A DNA stretch of 64,000 nucleotides from an uncultured Paracoccaceae bacterium (GCA_947501025.1 CANMUM010000002.1:124001-188000), one strand, 5' to 3'. Numbered from the stretch's first letter, positions 1 to 9,885 are shown. The notes: generated by a model not told the origin, from the letters alone. Translations and numbers: made by a program.

Positions 1-280
1 CAACAGAACAGATAGCACCGCCCAAATTTTCAGGATCTGACCATACAGCCGAAAGAATTGTGAAATCTACGAACTTCCAAGTCATCCACACCAGAACAAA
101 CCCGAATACGAATGTCAGAAAGATCATTAAGAGTGAAACGATAGCCGCGCTTAATGAACCAAAATTTGCCATAGATGACAGAACATTTTGCCATAGCCAG
201 CCCATGATCCCCTGCTCTGAAGCTGGTGGGGGAAGCAATGGGGCATCTTCGCGACGCACATATGCTGTTTGATTTGACAT
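1..280 (-). CDS. aapM: AapM/BztC-type amino-acid ABC transporter permease (partial, N-terminal part)
   Basis: Only the first 93 codons are inside the window; the gene runs off the left edge. It starts at an ATG (278-280) preceded by a strong GGGAGG ribosome site. The protein opens with MSNQTAYVRREDAPLLPPP, a proline-rich cytoplasmic leader typical of the larger permease of Aap/Bzt general L-amino-acid importers, followed by a first hydrophobic segment at about residues 42-65. It sits 13 bp after aapQ on the same strand, in the usual order aapJ-aapQ-aapM; the ATPase gene aapP would be expected just outside the window. Assignment rests on order and the start of the protein. Confidence 0.85.
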   Translation of the reverse strand, partial: MSNQTAYVRREDAPLLPPPASEQGIMGWLWQNVLSSMANFGSLSAAIVSLLMIFLTFVFGFVLVWMTWKFVDFTILSAVWSDPENLGGAICSV

Positions 281-293
281 ATTGTAAACCTCC

Positions 294-1520
294 CTAGCGT
301 TCTTCGAGCTTCATGCGGTTGTTAAACCAGTTCATGAATGCCGATGTTAAAAGTGAAATTGTGAGGTAAACCATAATAACGAGCATAATGATCTCAACAG
401 CACGTCCTGTTTGGTTCAAGATTGTGCCCCCAAACAATGCGACCACCTCTGGGAAACCAATCGCGGCTGCCAGTGATGAGTTCTTTGTGAGATTGAGATA
501 TTGTGAGGTTAATGGTGGGATCACAACGCGCATGGCTTGTGGCAAAATCACCTTACGAAGCGCAACTGAATTCGAAATGCCGAGAGCACCTGCAGCTTCT
601 GATTGACCATTTGCCACTGAATTAATGCCGGCACGCACAATCTCGGCAATAAATGCAGCAGTGTACATTGCAAGCGCGAGCGTCAAGGCAATCATTTCTG
701 TTGCAACAAACATACCATGCCCAGATTCAAAAGCTCCACGCTTAAGAATAGATCCCTCGGTAATTACAGTTGGATACTCGATTGAAAGCGGTTTTCCCGC
801 GATAAAAAACGCGATTGTTGGCACGGCTATCAATGTGAGCAATCCGACCCAAAATGCAGGGAATTGCTGTCCTGTCGATGCCTGACGTTCACGTGCCCAG
901 CGCGATATCGCAAACGCAGAAAATATAGCTACAATTAATGCCCAAAACACAATATGACCACCTTCAAGCCAATCAAAAAATGGCGCACGAAGACCGTCAG
1001 CATTATAATAAAGAGCACCATCTACAAATACGACTGCATCTTTTTCTTTTAGCCCGCCAGAAAACAAACGGAAGATGATAATCCAAAAGAAAATCTGAAG
1101 AAGCAAGGGAAGGTTGCGCAATGTTTCAATATAAACCGTTGCAAAAGACCGCAGCACAAAGTTTTTTGAAAGCCTGAACACACCGAGTAAAAATCCCCAA
1201 ACAGTGGCGATGATAATACCTATAAACGCCACAATTAATGTGTTGGCAATTCCGACCATAAATGCAGTCCAATTTGAGCTATCTGTTGAAGAATACTCAA
1301 AAAGCCAAGTCCCAAAGGTTGTCAAAATGGCTATGCCCGCTGGGCTATCCATAATTCCGCCAAAGGTTTTATCAGATGTGAATTTTCCATAATAATTTTC
1401 GAACAGATTGGTAAAACCTGTATATAAAAGCCATATAAGTGCAACGCCAAATAAAGCCTGAAAGAATATGGATCTAAGTTTTGGGTCGTATAAAAGCGAT
1501 TTTCCGCGTCCAGCGCTCAT
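294..1520 (-). CDS. aapQ: AapQ/BztB-type general L-amino-acid ABC transporter permease
   Basis: A 408-residue inner-membrane permease with a long N-terminal extension, several hydrophobic helices and the cytoplasmic EAA-type coupling motif (EAAGALGIS, about residues 308-316) that contacts the ATPase. Length and the insertion between the first helices match the AapQ/BztB family, which is larger than ordinary HisM-type permeases. It pairs with AapM to move amino acids delivered by the periplasmic AapJ. The start ATG at 1520 has a GAGGGGG ribosome site. It lies 93 bp after aapJ, separated by a stable hairpin, and 13 bp before aapM. Confidence 0.93.
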   Translation of the reverse strand: MSAGRGKSLLYDPKLRSIFFQALFGVALIWLLYTGFTNLFENYYGKFTSDKTFGGIMDSPAGIAILTTFGTWLFEYSSTDSSNWTAFMVGIANTLIVAFIGIIIATVWGFLLGVFRLSKNFVLRSFATVYIETLRNLPLLLQIFFWIIIFRLFSGGLKEKDAVVFVDGALYYNADGLRAPFFDWLEGGHIVFWALIVAIFSAFAISRWARERQASTGQQFPAFWVGLLTLIAVPTIAFFIAGKPLSIEYPTVITEGSILKRGAFESGHGMFVATEMIALTLALAMYTAAFIAEIVRAGINSVANGQSEAAGALGISNSVALRKVILPQAMRVVIPPLTSQYLNLTKNSSLAAAIGFPEVVALFGGTILNQTGRAVEIIMLVIMVYLTISLLTSAFMNWFNNRMKLEER

Positions 1521-1575
1521 CGTTTCCCCCTCATTTTGTTTTCACCTTTTGGTGAATATTTTCGTTAAAGAAATA

Positions 1576-1599
1576 AGGGGGTAGCAAATGCCACCCCCT
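1576..1599 (-). terminator. Intercistronic hairpin between aapJ and aapQ
   Basis: An inverted repeat (AGGGGGT / ACCCCCT, extended by a second short G-C pair around an AAAT loop) lies directly after the aapJ stop. There is no long U run, so it is more likely a partial terminator or mRNA-stabilising structure than a full stop. Such hairpins often keep binding-protein mRNA in excess over the permeases; that role here is inferred. Confidence 0.55.
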
Positions 1600-1613
1600 C
1601 ATAATTTTTGATC

Positions 1614-2630
1614 TTAGCGGATCGGAGCTGCGTATTGCAAACCACCGTTGCTCCACAATGCGTTCACGCCGCGCTCAAGTTTAAGCGGTGTGCTTGGTCC
1701 AACATTGCGTTCATAAATTTCGCCGTAGTTGCCAACCGCTTTAATCGCTTTATAAGCCCAGTCAGCTGAAAGACCCATTGGCGCGCCAAGGTCGTTTTCA
1801 CCAACGCCCAAAATACGCTGAACAGATGGATTTTCCGAAGCCAGCATCTCATCGATATTTGCAGCAGTAATTCCAAACTCTTCAGCTTCGAGAAGTGCAT
1901 TCAGAACCCAACGGTTAATTTTCATCCATTGGTCGTCATCGTTACGTACTGACGGTCCAAGCGGCTCTTTAGAAATAATCTCAGGAAGAACTATGTGCGC
2001 ATCTGGATCAGCCAATTTCAAACGCTCGGCAGCCACACCAGAACGGTCCGTTGTGAACACGTTACAACGACCTGAATCATATGCAGCTACAACTTCGTCT
2101 GAGTTTTCAATTGCAACCAGCTCGAAGCTCATACCGTGCTGATTGAAGTAATCTGTGATATTCAACTCTGTCGTTGTACCCGTATTCGTACAAATAACAG
2201 CACCATCAAGCTCAAGAGCAGATGAAACACCAAGATCAGCAGGCACCATCATGCCTTGGCCGTCATAATAAGTCACACCAACGAATGAGATACCGAGATC
2301 TGTATCACGTGAAATGGTCCATGTTGTGTTGCGTGCAAGCACATCAATCTCACCTGATGAGAGCGCAGTAAAGCGGTCTTTCGCAGAAAGCGGTGTAAAT
2401 TCAACAGCTTGACCATCGCCAAGAACTGCAGCAGCAACAGCACGACAGAAGTCTACATCAAGACCCTCATAAACACCTGCTTCAGTAGCAGCTGAGAACC
2501 CTGGAAGACCTTGACTAACGCCACATGCGAGTTTGCCCTTACCTTGGACGTCTTCAAGAGTACCAGCATTTGCAATTCCTGCAGTCAATGCAACCGCAGC
2601 AGCGCTTGCTAAAAATAGTGTTTTTTTCAT
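1614..2630 (-). CDS. aapJ: AapJ/BztA-type periplasmic amino-acid-binding protein
   Basis: A 338-residue solute-binding protein that captures L-amino acids in the periplasm for AapQM. The first 22 residues form a Sec signal peptide (MKKTLFLASA, cleavage after ANA), followed by the SBP type 3 fold; motifs such as GLDVDFCRAVAAA and RFTALSSGEIDVL are typical of this family. The frame is open 33 codons further upstream, but the ATG at 2630 is chosen because it begins the signal peptide and has a TGAGGG ribosome site. First gene of aapJQM; a candidate promoter lies just upstream. Confidence 0.95.
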   Translation of the reverse strand: MKKTLFLASAAAVALTAGIANAGTLEDVQGKGKLACGVSQGLPGFSAATEAGVYEGLDVDFCRAVAAAVLGDGQAVEFTPLSAKDRFTALSSGEIDVLARNTTWTISRDTDLGISFVGVTYYDGQGMMVPADLGVSSALELDGAVICTNTGTTTELNITDYFNQHGMSFELVAIENSDEVVAAYDSGRCNVFTTDRSGVAAERLKLADPDAHIVLPEIISKEPLGPSVRNDDDQWMKINRWVLNALLEAEEFGITAANIDEMLASENPSVQRILGVGENDLGAPMGLSADWAYKAIKAVGNYGEIYERNVGPSTPLKLERGVNALWSNGGLQYAAPIR

Positions 2631-2649
2631 GTTTCCCTCATATTTGTTT

Positions 2650-2678
2650 ATTGTAGAGTTATCGTCAATAATTGTGAA
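2650..2678 (-). promoter_or_regulatory. Candidate sigma-70-like promoter of aapJ
   Basis: Read on the - strand: TTCACA, 17 bp, TACAAT, placing the start about 13 nt before the aapJ ATG. The match and spacing are good but the leader would be very short; no experimental support. Confidence 0.35.
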
Positions 2679-2845
2679 CTTATGCCCACATTTCCTGAAC
2701 TGTGGATATTTAGAGCAATTAAAAAACAATCCGTCAATAGAAATCTATCAGAATGACATTTTCCCCCTGAAACGATCTTTAGTCAGTCTATAAATTGCGC
2801 ATTACGTTATTTTTGCGATCAAAAAATATGCAGAATTCGAATCGA

Positions 2846-3556
2846 TTAGGTTAATTTATCTTGCCGGCACAACATGAAGAATTTGTCAGAAGCCTTGAGT
2901 TCGGCCTGTTTATTCTCGCGCAATGCGAGCGCTTCATCATCCGTGCCCCAAATTGATTCTTGGTGCACTTCATCAATAATAGAAAGGTTAAAACAATCAG
3001 AGGTTGAAATTTTACGTTCTGAAAGCGCCATCCCCAACACAAATGAACCGCCTAGTGAAATGAAATCATAGATTGATGTAAACTCAAAATCATCCCATTG
3101 ATTGAGCCATATCTTGGCCGATTCTTTATTTCCTTCTGGTTGCGCAATCGGCATGATTCCATGCGTCTTTTCCAATGTAATATCAAAGTCCTTAGCCCAA
3201 GCGATCCACTCATCCCAAGCATTTTGCGCTTTCACCAAACTATCAGGCCCCTCCGCACGATAACACAGCAAATCGCTATCGATATATTCGAGAAGGTGGG
3301 CGGTAATTTCTGCGCGCTGAGTCCCCACCCGTTCGATGGCGGAATTCGCGCGTTTTGTCATCGGCAAATTCTCAGGATTGATTTCACCTTTAACTGCGTC
3401 CCATTCACTCGCAATTTCATCAGCAAGCCCACGCGTTGGAATAATCAGCTTTGACTTAAGGGGTGTGAGCAGATCACGTTCATCAAGTTTGATACAAAAG
3501 CCATCATCATGTGTAACAACACTGACCTCTACCCAAAAACGTTTTGCATTGATCAT
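2846..3556 (-). CDS. ATP12-family F1-ATPase assembly chaperone
   Basis: A 236-residue soluble protein matching the ATP12 family, which in mitochondria and alphaproteobacteria binds the F1 alpha subunit during ATP synthase assembly. Supporting features are KRFWVEVSV near the start, the central TSEWDA-like segment (IASEWDAVKGEI) and DLLCYRAEGP, both hallmarks of the family. The ATG at 3556 overlaps the TGA of the upstream HAD gene (ATGA) and has a GGGG ribosome site; an ATG four codons earlier is possible. It is the last gene of the rarA-crcB-pseudouridine synthase-HAD run, a gene order often seen in Rhizobiales. Confidence 0.9.
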   Translation of the reverse strand: MINAKRFWVEVSVVTHDDGFCIKLDERDLLTPLKSKLIIPTRGLADEIASEWDAVKGEINPENLPMTKRANSAIERVGTQRAEITAHLLEYIDSDLLCYRAEGPDSLVKAQNAWDEWIAWAKDFDITLEKTHGIMPIAQPEGNKESAKIWLNQWDDFEFTSIYDFISLGGSFVLGMALSERKISTSDCFNLSIIDEVHQESIWGTDDEALALRENKQAELKASDKFFMLCRQDKLT

Positions 3557-4212
3557 ATAAGCCCCCATTTTTGGATATTCTCAAAAATTTCAGATGGACA
3601 ATTCACAAGCACACTCGGCTTGGACGCCCTCAATTCTATACCGTGATAGCCCCATGTCACGCCAATAGATTTCACATCTGCTGCATGCGCCATATCAATA
3701 TCAAAGCTCGTATCGCCAATCATAACCACGCGATTAGGATGAAAATCGCCCGTTTTAATTGCTTCCCATATCATCGATGGATGAGGTTTGCTTGGATGAT
3801 TATCTGGTGTTTGGCGCACGGTAAACCAACCCGACATGCCGTTATTTTCGAGCATTGGGTTAAGTCCGCGCAATTCCTTACCCGTCGCCGCACCAATGGT
3901 AAGATGGGGATATTGTGCCAGCGCACCAATCAATCTGCGCATACCCGGATAAAACGGCGCCTTATTTCTGACACCGACAAAACACTCCTTATAAGCATGC
4001 ATAACCCGAACTATATCTTCTTCATTCAAGCTTGGCGCCATTTGAGCAATCGCCGTTTTGAGCGATAAGCCAATCGTGCGCGTGATATCACTCTCATCTG
4101 GAACATCTTTTCCGACCGTTTTAAAGGCTTTCACAAATCCGCCTAAAATGATCGATTTGCTATTAAAAATCGTGCCATCGACATCAAATAATATGAGAGC
4201 CTTTTCGCTCAT
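3553..4212 (-). CDS. HAD-superfamily hydrolase (Gph/PpaX-like phosphatase)
   Basis: A 219-residue HAD subfamily IA phosphatase. Motif I is FDVDGTIFNS (about residues 9-18) with the nucleophile and acid aspartates, motif II is the Thr in GAATGK, motif III the Lys in KPHP, and motif IV GDTSFDIDMA. The cap is of the helical type used for small phosphorylated metabolites such as phosphoglycolate; the true substrate cannot be read from sequence. The ATG at 4212 overlaps the upstream TGA (ATGA), indicating translational coupling with the pseudouridine synthase. Confidence 0.88.
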   Translation of the reverse strand: MSEKALILFDVDGTIFNSKSIILGGFVKAFKTVGKDVPDESDITRTIGLSLKTAIAQMAPSLNEEDIVRVMHAYKECFVGVRNKAPFYPGMRRLIGALAQYPHLTIGAATGKELRGLNPMLENNGMSGWFTVRQTPDNHPSKPHPSMIWEAIKTGDFHPNRVVMIGDTSFDIDMAHAADVKSIGVTWGYHGIELRASKPSVLVNCPSEIFENIQKWGLI

Positions 4213-5258
4213 CGCATTTGGCTCCGCGCCTCGTCCCACATCTGGTCATATTCGGCATTGCCCTTCCAGCCAAATATATCCCAGCTTTGTTGCATATGTT
4301 TGGGAAGTGGTGCGATAAACTGAACCTCACGCCCCGTCATCGGATGCTCAAATCGCAACAAACGCGCATGAAGATGCATATTCTTACTCATCTCGCCACC
4401 AATGCCAGCACCCCAGCCATCGCCTTTGTTCTCCACGCCACTGCCACCATATTTGCCATCGCCAATAATCGGATGACCAAGTGCGGCCGAATGCGCGCGC
4501 AATTGATGCGTGCGGCCTGTTTGAGGTGACATAGCCAGCCACGATAGGCGCTGCCCTGCAAGCTCTAATACCATATAATCAGTCGTTGCGTGTTTCGCAC
4601 CGCGGGTTTCGTCCACCTCATTTGGTGGGATCGGGTGCATTTTCTCACCCATGCCTTCTTCGCCATGCCTTGCTTTCACCAATCCATAACGAATACGACC
4701 TTCACGGCGCGAAGGCACACCCGCAACCAGTGCCCAATAAACCTTCTCGATATATTTGGACTGAAACAATTTTGCCAAACGTGCAGCGGCCTGTGGATGA
4801 CGCCCCATCACAAGAACGCCTGATGTATCGCGATCCAAACGATGAACCAATAAGGGTTTCGTTTCACGATCAAAACATAATGCTTCAGACAAGCCGTCGA
4901 TATGCTTGGTTGTTTTTGAACCGCCCTGTACAGCCAGACCATGCGGCTTGTTAATCACAATGATATCATTATCTTTATAAAGAACGAGCGATTGCATCAT
5001 ACGGCGATCGGCTTCCGAGATCGCGGCTTTTGGCGCTTGCTTAAATGTGTGAGGCGGCAATGGCGGCATACGCACACTCTGCCCTTCAAGAACACGTGTA
5101 TTGGATTTGCATTTTGCACCCTCCACACGAATATCACCCTTGCGGCACATTTTTTCAATGGCACCTTGGGTGAGATGCGGAAAACGTCTGCGCAAGAAAC
5201 GATCCAAGCGTTGATCCGTTTCTTCAGGCCCAACTTCTAACATTTGTGCGTTGCTCAT
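4209..5258 (-). CDS. RluA-family 23S rRNA pseudouridine synthase (RluC-like)
   Basis: A 349-residue RNA-modifying enzyme. An N-terminal S4 RNA-binding domain (about residues 10-65, DQRLDRFLRRRFP) precedes the catalytic domain; the active-site motif HRLDRDTSG spans about 139-147 with Asp142 as nucleophile, and RTHQLRAH is the second family motif. RluC acts on helices around positions 955/2504/2580 of 23S rRNA in E. coli, but the exact target here is not certain. The ATG at 5258 overlaps the crcB stop (ATGA). A frame extension upstream exists but has no better start. Confidence 0.92.
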   Translation of the reverse strand: MSNAQMLEVGPEETDQRLDRFLRRRFPHLTQGAIEKMCRKGDIRVEGAKCKSNTRVLEGQSVRMPPLPPHTFKQAPKAAISEADRRMMQSLVLYKDNDIIVINKPHGLAVQGGSKTTKHIDGLSEALCFDRETKPLLVHRLDRDTSGVLVMGRHPQAAARLAKLFQSKYIEKVYWALVAGVPSRREGRIRYGLVKARHGEEGMGEKMHPIPPNEVDETRGAKHATTDYMVLELAGQRLSWLAMSPQTGRTHQLRAHSAALGHPIIGDGKYGGSGVENKGDGWGAGIGGEMSKNMHLHARLLRFEHPMTGREVQFIAPLPKHMQQSWDIFGWKGNAEYDQMWDEARSQMR

Positions 5259-5626
5259 AATTTTACCGCCAATACATATCCAAGATAGGCTGCGCATAGC
5301 CCGATCAGTACAGAGCCAAGCGCATAAATAAGCGCCATCATGACCCTGCCCGTTGTGACAAATTGCATCATCTCAAGTGAGAATGCCGAAAATGTCGTGA
5401 AACCACCAAGTAGCCCCGTGATGATCAGCGGCGCATAAGGCGATGGTTCATTGCGCGTGGCAACCAAAATTGCAAATGCCATTCCGATCACAAAAGAACC
5501 GAGCATATTCACAAAACCCGTTGCCAAAAACGCAGGCGCACCTACGCCTTTGACCCAAAGCCCCGCGCCATAGCGCAGCCCCGCGCCAATCGCGCCTCCA
5601 GCCATTACCATCACATATGCGTTCAT
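5255..5626 (-). CDS. crcB: CrcB/Fluc fluoride ion channel
   Basis: A 123-residue membrane protein with four hydrophobic helices, the size of the dual-topology Fluc fluoride exporters. Motifs include the early GGAIGAGLRYG, GTGFVN-like FLATGFVNMLGSF and GLLGGFTTFSAFS, the last carrying the conserved Phe/Thr/Ser fluoride-track residues. It protects cytoplasmic enzymes from fluoride. The ATG at 5626 overlaps the rarA stop by one base (TGATG); a TTG one codon upstream is also possible. No fluoride riboswitch was seen; expression should follow rarA. Confidence 0.93.
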   Translation of the reverse strand: MNAYVMVMAGGAIGAGLRYGAGLWVKGVGAPAFLATGFVNMLGSFVIGMAFAILVATRNEPSPYAPLIITGLLGGFTTFSAFSLEMMQFVTTGRVMMALIYALGSVLIGLCAAYLGYVLAVKL

Positions 5627-6930
5627 CAATTGCCCTTTTGTTTCTTCGCGCGGAGTTTTGAGAAGTAATCCATGCGTTTTGCAAGTTCGCGCTCAAAGCC
5701 ACGTTCATGAGGCACATAGATCACTGGGCGCTTCATGTCATCAGGAAAATAGTTTTGCCCCGAAAAACCATCTTCGGCATCATGGTCATATTGATATCCG
5801 CCGCCATAGCCATGATCTTTCATCAGCTTTGTCGAACCATTCAAAATAACCTTCGGCGGTAGTTTAGAACCCGTTTGTTTCGCTGTTCCGCGCGCAAGTT
5901 TATAGGCTTTATACGAAGAGTTCGATTTCGGCGCGAGTGCGAGATAGATCACCGCTTGCGCCAATGCAAGCTCACCCTCGGGTGACCCAAGCCGCTCATA
6001 GGTTTGCCATGCATGAAGCGCGTGGGTTTGCGCATTTGGATCGGCAAGACCAATATCTTCAACAGCCATACGCAAGAGCCTGCGCCCAAGAAAATTCGGA
6101 TCTTCGCCGCCCTCAAGCATTCGACCAAACCAGTAAAGAGATGCATCAGGATCAGAGCCTCGAACCGATTTATGCAATGCCGAAATCAAATTGTAATGCG
6201 CATCGCCCGATTTGTCATATTGCGCAACGCGGCGCGAAAGAAGCTTTGTAAGCCCCTCCTCATCAATTGCCTCGTCCAATTTTGCGCCATGAATGGTTTC
6301 AATCATATTGATAAGCGAGCGCCCATCACCATCGGCAAGCTCCAACATCGACAAGCGCGCGCCCTCATTCACAGGCAGCTTAATATCCAATTGTTTTTCT
6401 GCGCGCTTAAAAAGATCAGAGAGATCATCAAGATTAAGCCGCTCAAGCCGAACAACTTGAGAGCGCGACATCAAGGCGGCGTTAAGCTCAAAACTTGGAT
6501 TTTCGGTGGTTGCGCCAATGAGGGTAATGATCCCGTTTTCCATCACGGGCAAAAATGCATCTTGTTGTGATTTATTAAAACGGTGAATCTCATCGACAAA
6601 AAGCAATGTGCGACGACCATTCTCATGGCGCATCCGTGCGCTCTCAAAAATGGATTTCAACTCCGCAACGCCCGAAAATATCGCCGAGATTTGTTCAAAA
6701 TGAAGACCCGATTCGCGGGCAACAATCCGAGCAAGTGTTGTCTTACCAACGCCCGGCGGCCCCCAAAATATGAGATTGGGCAATACACCTTTTTCAAGAA
6801 AATTGCGCAAAGTGCCGCTTTCGCCGACCACAGCTTGATGCCCCACAACATCATCAAGAGTTTGCGGGCGCAAAAGCTCTGCAAGAGGCGCAGGTGGCCG
6901 ATTCGCGCTATTGGAAAAAAGATCGCTCAT
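5626..6930 (-). CDS. rarA: Replication-associated recombination ATPase RarA (MgsA)
   Basis: A 434-residue AAA+ ATPase related to clamp loaders that acts at stalled replication forks. Walker A is GPPGVGKT (residues 57-64), Walker [11 protein letters not shown], sensor 1 GATTENPSF, and the C-terminal tetramerisation part contains [11 protein letters not shown]-like residues ([15 protein letters not shown]). It is the first gene of a five-gene run in which every junction overlaps. It lies downstream of rplQ, separated by a small membrane-protein gene. Confidence 0.96.
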   Translation of the reverse strand: MSDLFSNSANRPPAPLAELLRPQTLDDVVGHQAVVGESGTLRNFLEKGVLPNLIFWGPPGVGKTTLARIVARESGLHFEQISAIFSGVAELKSIFESARMRHENGRRTLLFVDEIHRFNKSQQDAFLPVMENGIITLIGATTENPSFELNAALMSRSQVVRLERLNLDDLSDLFKRAEKQLDIKLPVNEGARLSMLELADGDGRSLINMIETIHGAKLDEAIDEEGLTKLLSRRVAQYDKSGDAHYNLISALHKSVRGSDPDASLYWFGRMLEGGEDPNFLGRRLLRMAVEDIGLADPNAQTHALHAWQTYERLGSPEGELALAQAVIYLALAPKSNSSYKAYKLARGTAKQTGSKLPPKVILNGSTKLMKDHGYGGGYQYDHDAEDGFSGQNYFPDDMKRPVIYVPHERGFERELAKRMDYFSKLRAKKQKGN

Positions 6931-6979
6931 AAAGTGAGTTTACGCCTTTTTTCAAGAATTTGAAATGCCTATAGGTAAG

Positions 6980-7168
6980 CTATTTTCTGGGTGTTCTGTT
7001 AGAGCGCGCAATCACAGCAGAACCAATGACGATCAATAATATCGCAAACACGCAACCCATCACAAATATGGATTTGCTCGAAAATTCAGAATTATAAATC
7101 ATCATCGCAGGGAGCGTTAACAACAAACAAACTGAAAAAAACATGATAAAGGACATAAAACTTTTCAT
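6980..7168 (-). CDS. Small two-helix membrane protein, unknown function
   Basis: A 62-residue predicted protein with two hydrophobic stretches (about residues 4-25 and 32-54) and a basic tail (RSNRTPRK). I recognise no family. It lies between rplQ and rarA, where many Rhizobiales carry a Do-type periplasmic protease gene (recalled, not searched). A modest AAGG ribosome site precedes the ATG. It could be a real small protein or chance; the clean helix-loop-helix pattern favours a gene. Confidence 0.5.
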   Translation of the reverse strand: MKSFMSFIMFFSVCLLLTLPAMMIYNSEFSSKSIFVMGCVFAILLIVIGSAVIARSNRTPRK

Positions 7169-7296
7169 GCCTTAGACTAACCGAGCATGGTGATGGCAAC
7201 AAGTCTGAATTTACAAACGACCCGCCTTCTTTACGCTCAAACTGATCGATATAGGCATGACGAAGCGTAATTTTGATCAGCATCAATCTAACCAAC

Positions 7297-7322
7297 AAAA
7301 AACCCGCCACAATGGGCGGGCC
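7297..7322 (-). terminator. Rho-independent terminator after rplQ
   Basis: On the - strand a CCCGCC / GGCGGG stem with a six-base loop is followed by TTTTTT, 24 bp after the rplQ stop. It ends the secY-rplQ transcription unit. Confidence 0.9.
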
Positions 7323-7345
7323 TTTAAAATTCATTGCAAAAAGAT

Positions 7346-7768
7346 TTACTCTTCAGCCATTGCATCTTCTTCAGCCAAACGCGCACGATCAACAGCGCCC
7401 TTTGCTTCAGTGTCACGGTCAACCAATTCGATGATCGCCATCGGCGCCATGTCACCATAACGGAAACCAGCTTTAAGAACGCGTGTGTAACCACCATTGC
7501 GCTCAGCGTAACGTGGAGCAAGAACATCCATTAGTTTTTTAACCGCAGCTTCTTGCTTTGTACGCGCCATCAACAAACGGCGTGCGTGCAGATCGCCGCC
7601 CTTAGCTGTTGTGATGATTTTATCCATGATGCGCTTCAGCTCTTTGGCTTTCGGCACTGTGGTTTTAATTTGCTCGTGCTCAACAAGTGAAACAACCATA
7701 TTTGCAAACATCGCTTTGCGGTGTTCATGGGTGCGGTTAAGCTTTCTATATCCTTTTGCGTGGCGCAT
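7346..7768 (-). CDS. rplQ: 50S ribosomal protein bL17
   Basis: A 140-residue large-subunit protein with the signature [20 protein letters not shown] at the N-terminus. The C-terminus is somewhat extended and acidic (AEEDAMAEE), common in alphaproteobacteria. Last gene of the alpha operon; a terminator follows. Confidence 0.98.
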   Translation of the reverse strand: MRHAKGYRKLNRTHEHRKAMFANMVVSLVEHEQIKTTVPKAKELKRIMDKIITTAKGGDLHARRLLMARTKQEAAVKKLMDVLAPRYAERNGGYTRVLKAGFRYGDMAPMAIIELVDRDTEAKGAVDRARLAEEDAMAEE

Positions 7769-7836
7769 GATAATTATCCTTTTTTATGCTTTGTCTGGCG
7801 GCATATGCGTTTATGCCGCCTCCTTTGGATTGTTGT

Positions 7837-8853
7837 TTAGATGTGATCTTCGAAGCGCTTCGCAACTTCGTCGATATTTTCAGGTGGCCAATTCGTAACG
7901 TCCATACCGAGGTGAAGCGCCATAGCTGATAGAACTTCCTTGATCTCGTTAAGTGATTTACGTCCGAAATTCGGCGTGCGAAGCATCTCAGCTTCTGTTT
8001 TCTGTATCAAATCACCAATATAAACGATGTTATCGTTTTTCAGGCAGTTTGCAGAACGAACAGAAAGCTCAAGCTCATCAACTTTCTTAAGCAACACAGG
8101 GTTGAACTCAAGATCGTCAGCAGCATCACCAGTTGTCGCAGCTTCAGGCTCATCAAAGTTGATGAATACTGAAAGTTGGTCTTGCAAGATACGTGCAGAA
8201 AACGCGATCGCATCTTCTGGAGTAACAGAACCATCTGTTTCAACAGTCAATGACAATTTGTCATAATCAAGGATTTGACCTTCGCGCGTTTGCTCAACCT
8301 TATAAGACACTTTGCGAATTGGTGAATAAAGCGCATCCACAGAGATCAAACCAATCGGCGCATCTTCAGGACGGTTATTCTCAGCTGACACATAGCCTTT
8401 GCCTGTGTTCACTGTGATTTCCATATCCAAGCTCGCACCTTCATCAAGATGACAAATCACATGCGAAGGATCAAGGATTTCAACACCCGTAATCTCTTGA
8501 ATTGATGCCGCAGTCACAGCGCCAGAACCAGAAGCACGCAAGCTCAAACGCTTAGGTCCCTCTACATCCATGTTGATCGCGAGATCTTTAAGGTTCAATA
8601 CAATGTCAGTCACATCTTCACGCACACCTTTCAAAGATGAAAACTCGTGAAGAACGCCTTCGATTTGGATCGCGGTTACAGCAGCACCTTGAAGTGACGA
8701 CAAAAGAACACGACGTAGCGCGTTACCCAATGTCAAGCCGTAGCCACGCTCCAATGGCTCAGCAACCATAGTTGCTTGCACACGTGGATTGGGTCCAGGA
8801 CGAATATCAATATTCGATGGACGGATTAATTCTTGCCAATTTTGGTGGATCAT
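7837..8853 (-). CDS. rpoA: RNA polymerase alpha subunit
   Basis: A 338-residue subunit with the N-terminal assembly domain ([17 protein letters not shown], about 33-49) and the C-terminal DNA/activator-contacting domain ([17 protein letters not shown]). Full length, placed between rpsK and rplQ as usual. Confidence 0.99.
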   Translation of the reverse strand: MIHQNWQELIRPSNIDIRPGPNPRVQATMVAEPLERGYGLTLGNALRRVLLSSLQGAAVTAIQIEGVLHEFSSLKGVREDVTDIVLNLKDLAINMDVEGPKRLSLRASGSGAVTAASIQEITGVEILDPSHVICHLDEGASLDMEITVNTGKGYVSAENNRPEDAPIGLISVDALYSPIRKVSYKVEQTREGQILDYDKLSLTVETDGSVTPEDAIAFSARILQDQLSVFINFDEPEAATTGDAADDLEFNPVLLKKVDELELSVRSANCLKNDNIVYIGDLIQKTEAEMLRTPNFGRKSLNEIKEVLSAMALHLGMDVTNWPPENIDEVAKRFEDHI

Positions 8854-8943
8854 ATAAGGCCTCCATTCTAGCTACATTAGGGGATCCTTCCTAATGTGCA
8901 CCCGAGGAAAACGCCGACAAACGCCGGCGCCCATTCGAAATAA

Positions 8944-9333
8944 TTATACGCGACGACGTTTTGGTGGGCGACAGCCGTTATGTGCAAGCGGTGTCACATC
9001 GCGAATTGCTGTGATGTTGAAACCAAGAGCCGCAAGTGCGCGGAGCGCTGTTTCGCGTCCAGAACCTGGTCCTTGAACTTCAACTTCTAATGTCTTCATG
9101 CCGTGCTCTTGCGCTTTTTTACCCGCATCATCTGCAGCCAATTGAGCCGCATATGGTGTCGATTTGCGTGAGCCTTTAAAGCCCATTGTGCCAGAAGACG
9201 ACCACGAAATCGCATTTCCTTGAACGTCGGAAATGAGGATTTTTGTGTTATTAAAGCTTGAGTTCACATGCGCAACACCGTTGGCAATGTTCTTACGCTC
9301 ACGACGAGCAATTTTCTTTGGTTCACGTGCCAT
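8944..9333 (-). CDS. rpsK: 30S ribosomal protein uS11
   Basis: A 129-residue protein with [15 protein letters not shown] near the N-terminus and the C-terminal [18 protein letters not shown] signature. Sits 11 bp after rpsM. Confidence 0.99.
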   Translation of the reverse strand: MAREPKKIARRERKNIANGVAHVNSSFNNTKILISDVQGNAISWSSSGTMGFKGSRKSTPYAAQLAADDAGKKAQEHGMKTLEVEVQGPGSGRETALRALAALGFNITAIRDVTPLAHNGCRPPKRRRV

Positions 9334-9344
9334 TTATAACTCTC

Positions 9345-9713
9345 TTATTTCTTCTTACCAGCGATAGCTGTTGCAGGGCCCTTACGCGTACGCGCATTTG
9401 TTGATGTGCGTTGACCGCGAACTGGCAAACCACGACGATGGCGCAAACCACGATAGCAACCCAAATCCATCAAACGCTTAACGTTCATTTGACGCTCGCG
9501 GCGAAGATCGCCCTCAAGTTGGTAATTTGCATCCAAATGCTCGCGAATGCGCAAAACATCTGCATCCGAAAGTTCATTTACGCGCGTTGTGTCAGCAATA
9601 TCGAGTGCCTCACAAATTGTAGCAGCAGCGGTATTACCGATGCCATGAATGTAAGTTAACGCGATTTTTACGCGCTTCTGTGTTGGGATGTTAACACCAG
9701 CAATACGTGCCAA
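9345..9713 (-). CDS. rpsM: 30S ribosomal protein uS13
   Basis: A 122-residue protein with [14 protein letters not shown] and the C-terminal [12 protein letters not shown] tail that contacts P-site tRNA. A 172-bp gap to adk upstream may hold an internal promoter, though none is clear. Confidence 0.99.
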   Translation of the reverse strand: MARIAGVNIPTQKRVKIALTYIHGIGNTAAATICEALDIADTTRVNELSDADVLRIREHLDANYQLEGDLRRERQMNVKRLMDLGCYRGLRHRRGLPVRGQRTSTNARTRKGPATAIAGKKK

Positions 9714-9885
9714 AACTAAGCTCCGTTTCTATCGGGACAAGGCCCATTTAAAGTTCATGCCAATCGGCACCAGTTATGCTCATTTTGAGCCAAAAAAAAC
9801 GTGCATTCACCCAATTAAGTCAATGTACGCCTCGATTCCAAGATTTGCGGATTATACTAATGCATAACGCGCCGTCAACCCCGAT

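Noticed and set aside
2533-2793. 86-residue + strand reading frame opposite the aapJ start
   Set aside because: It lies antisense to the aapJ signal peptide and promoter, has no ribosome site and no recognisable protein pattern.
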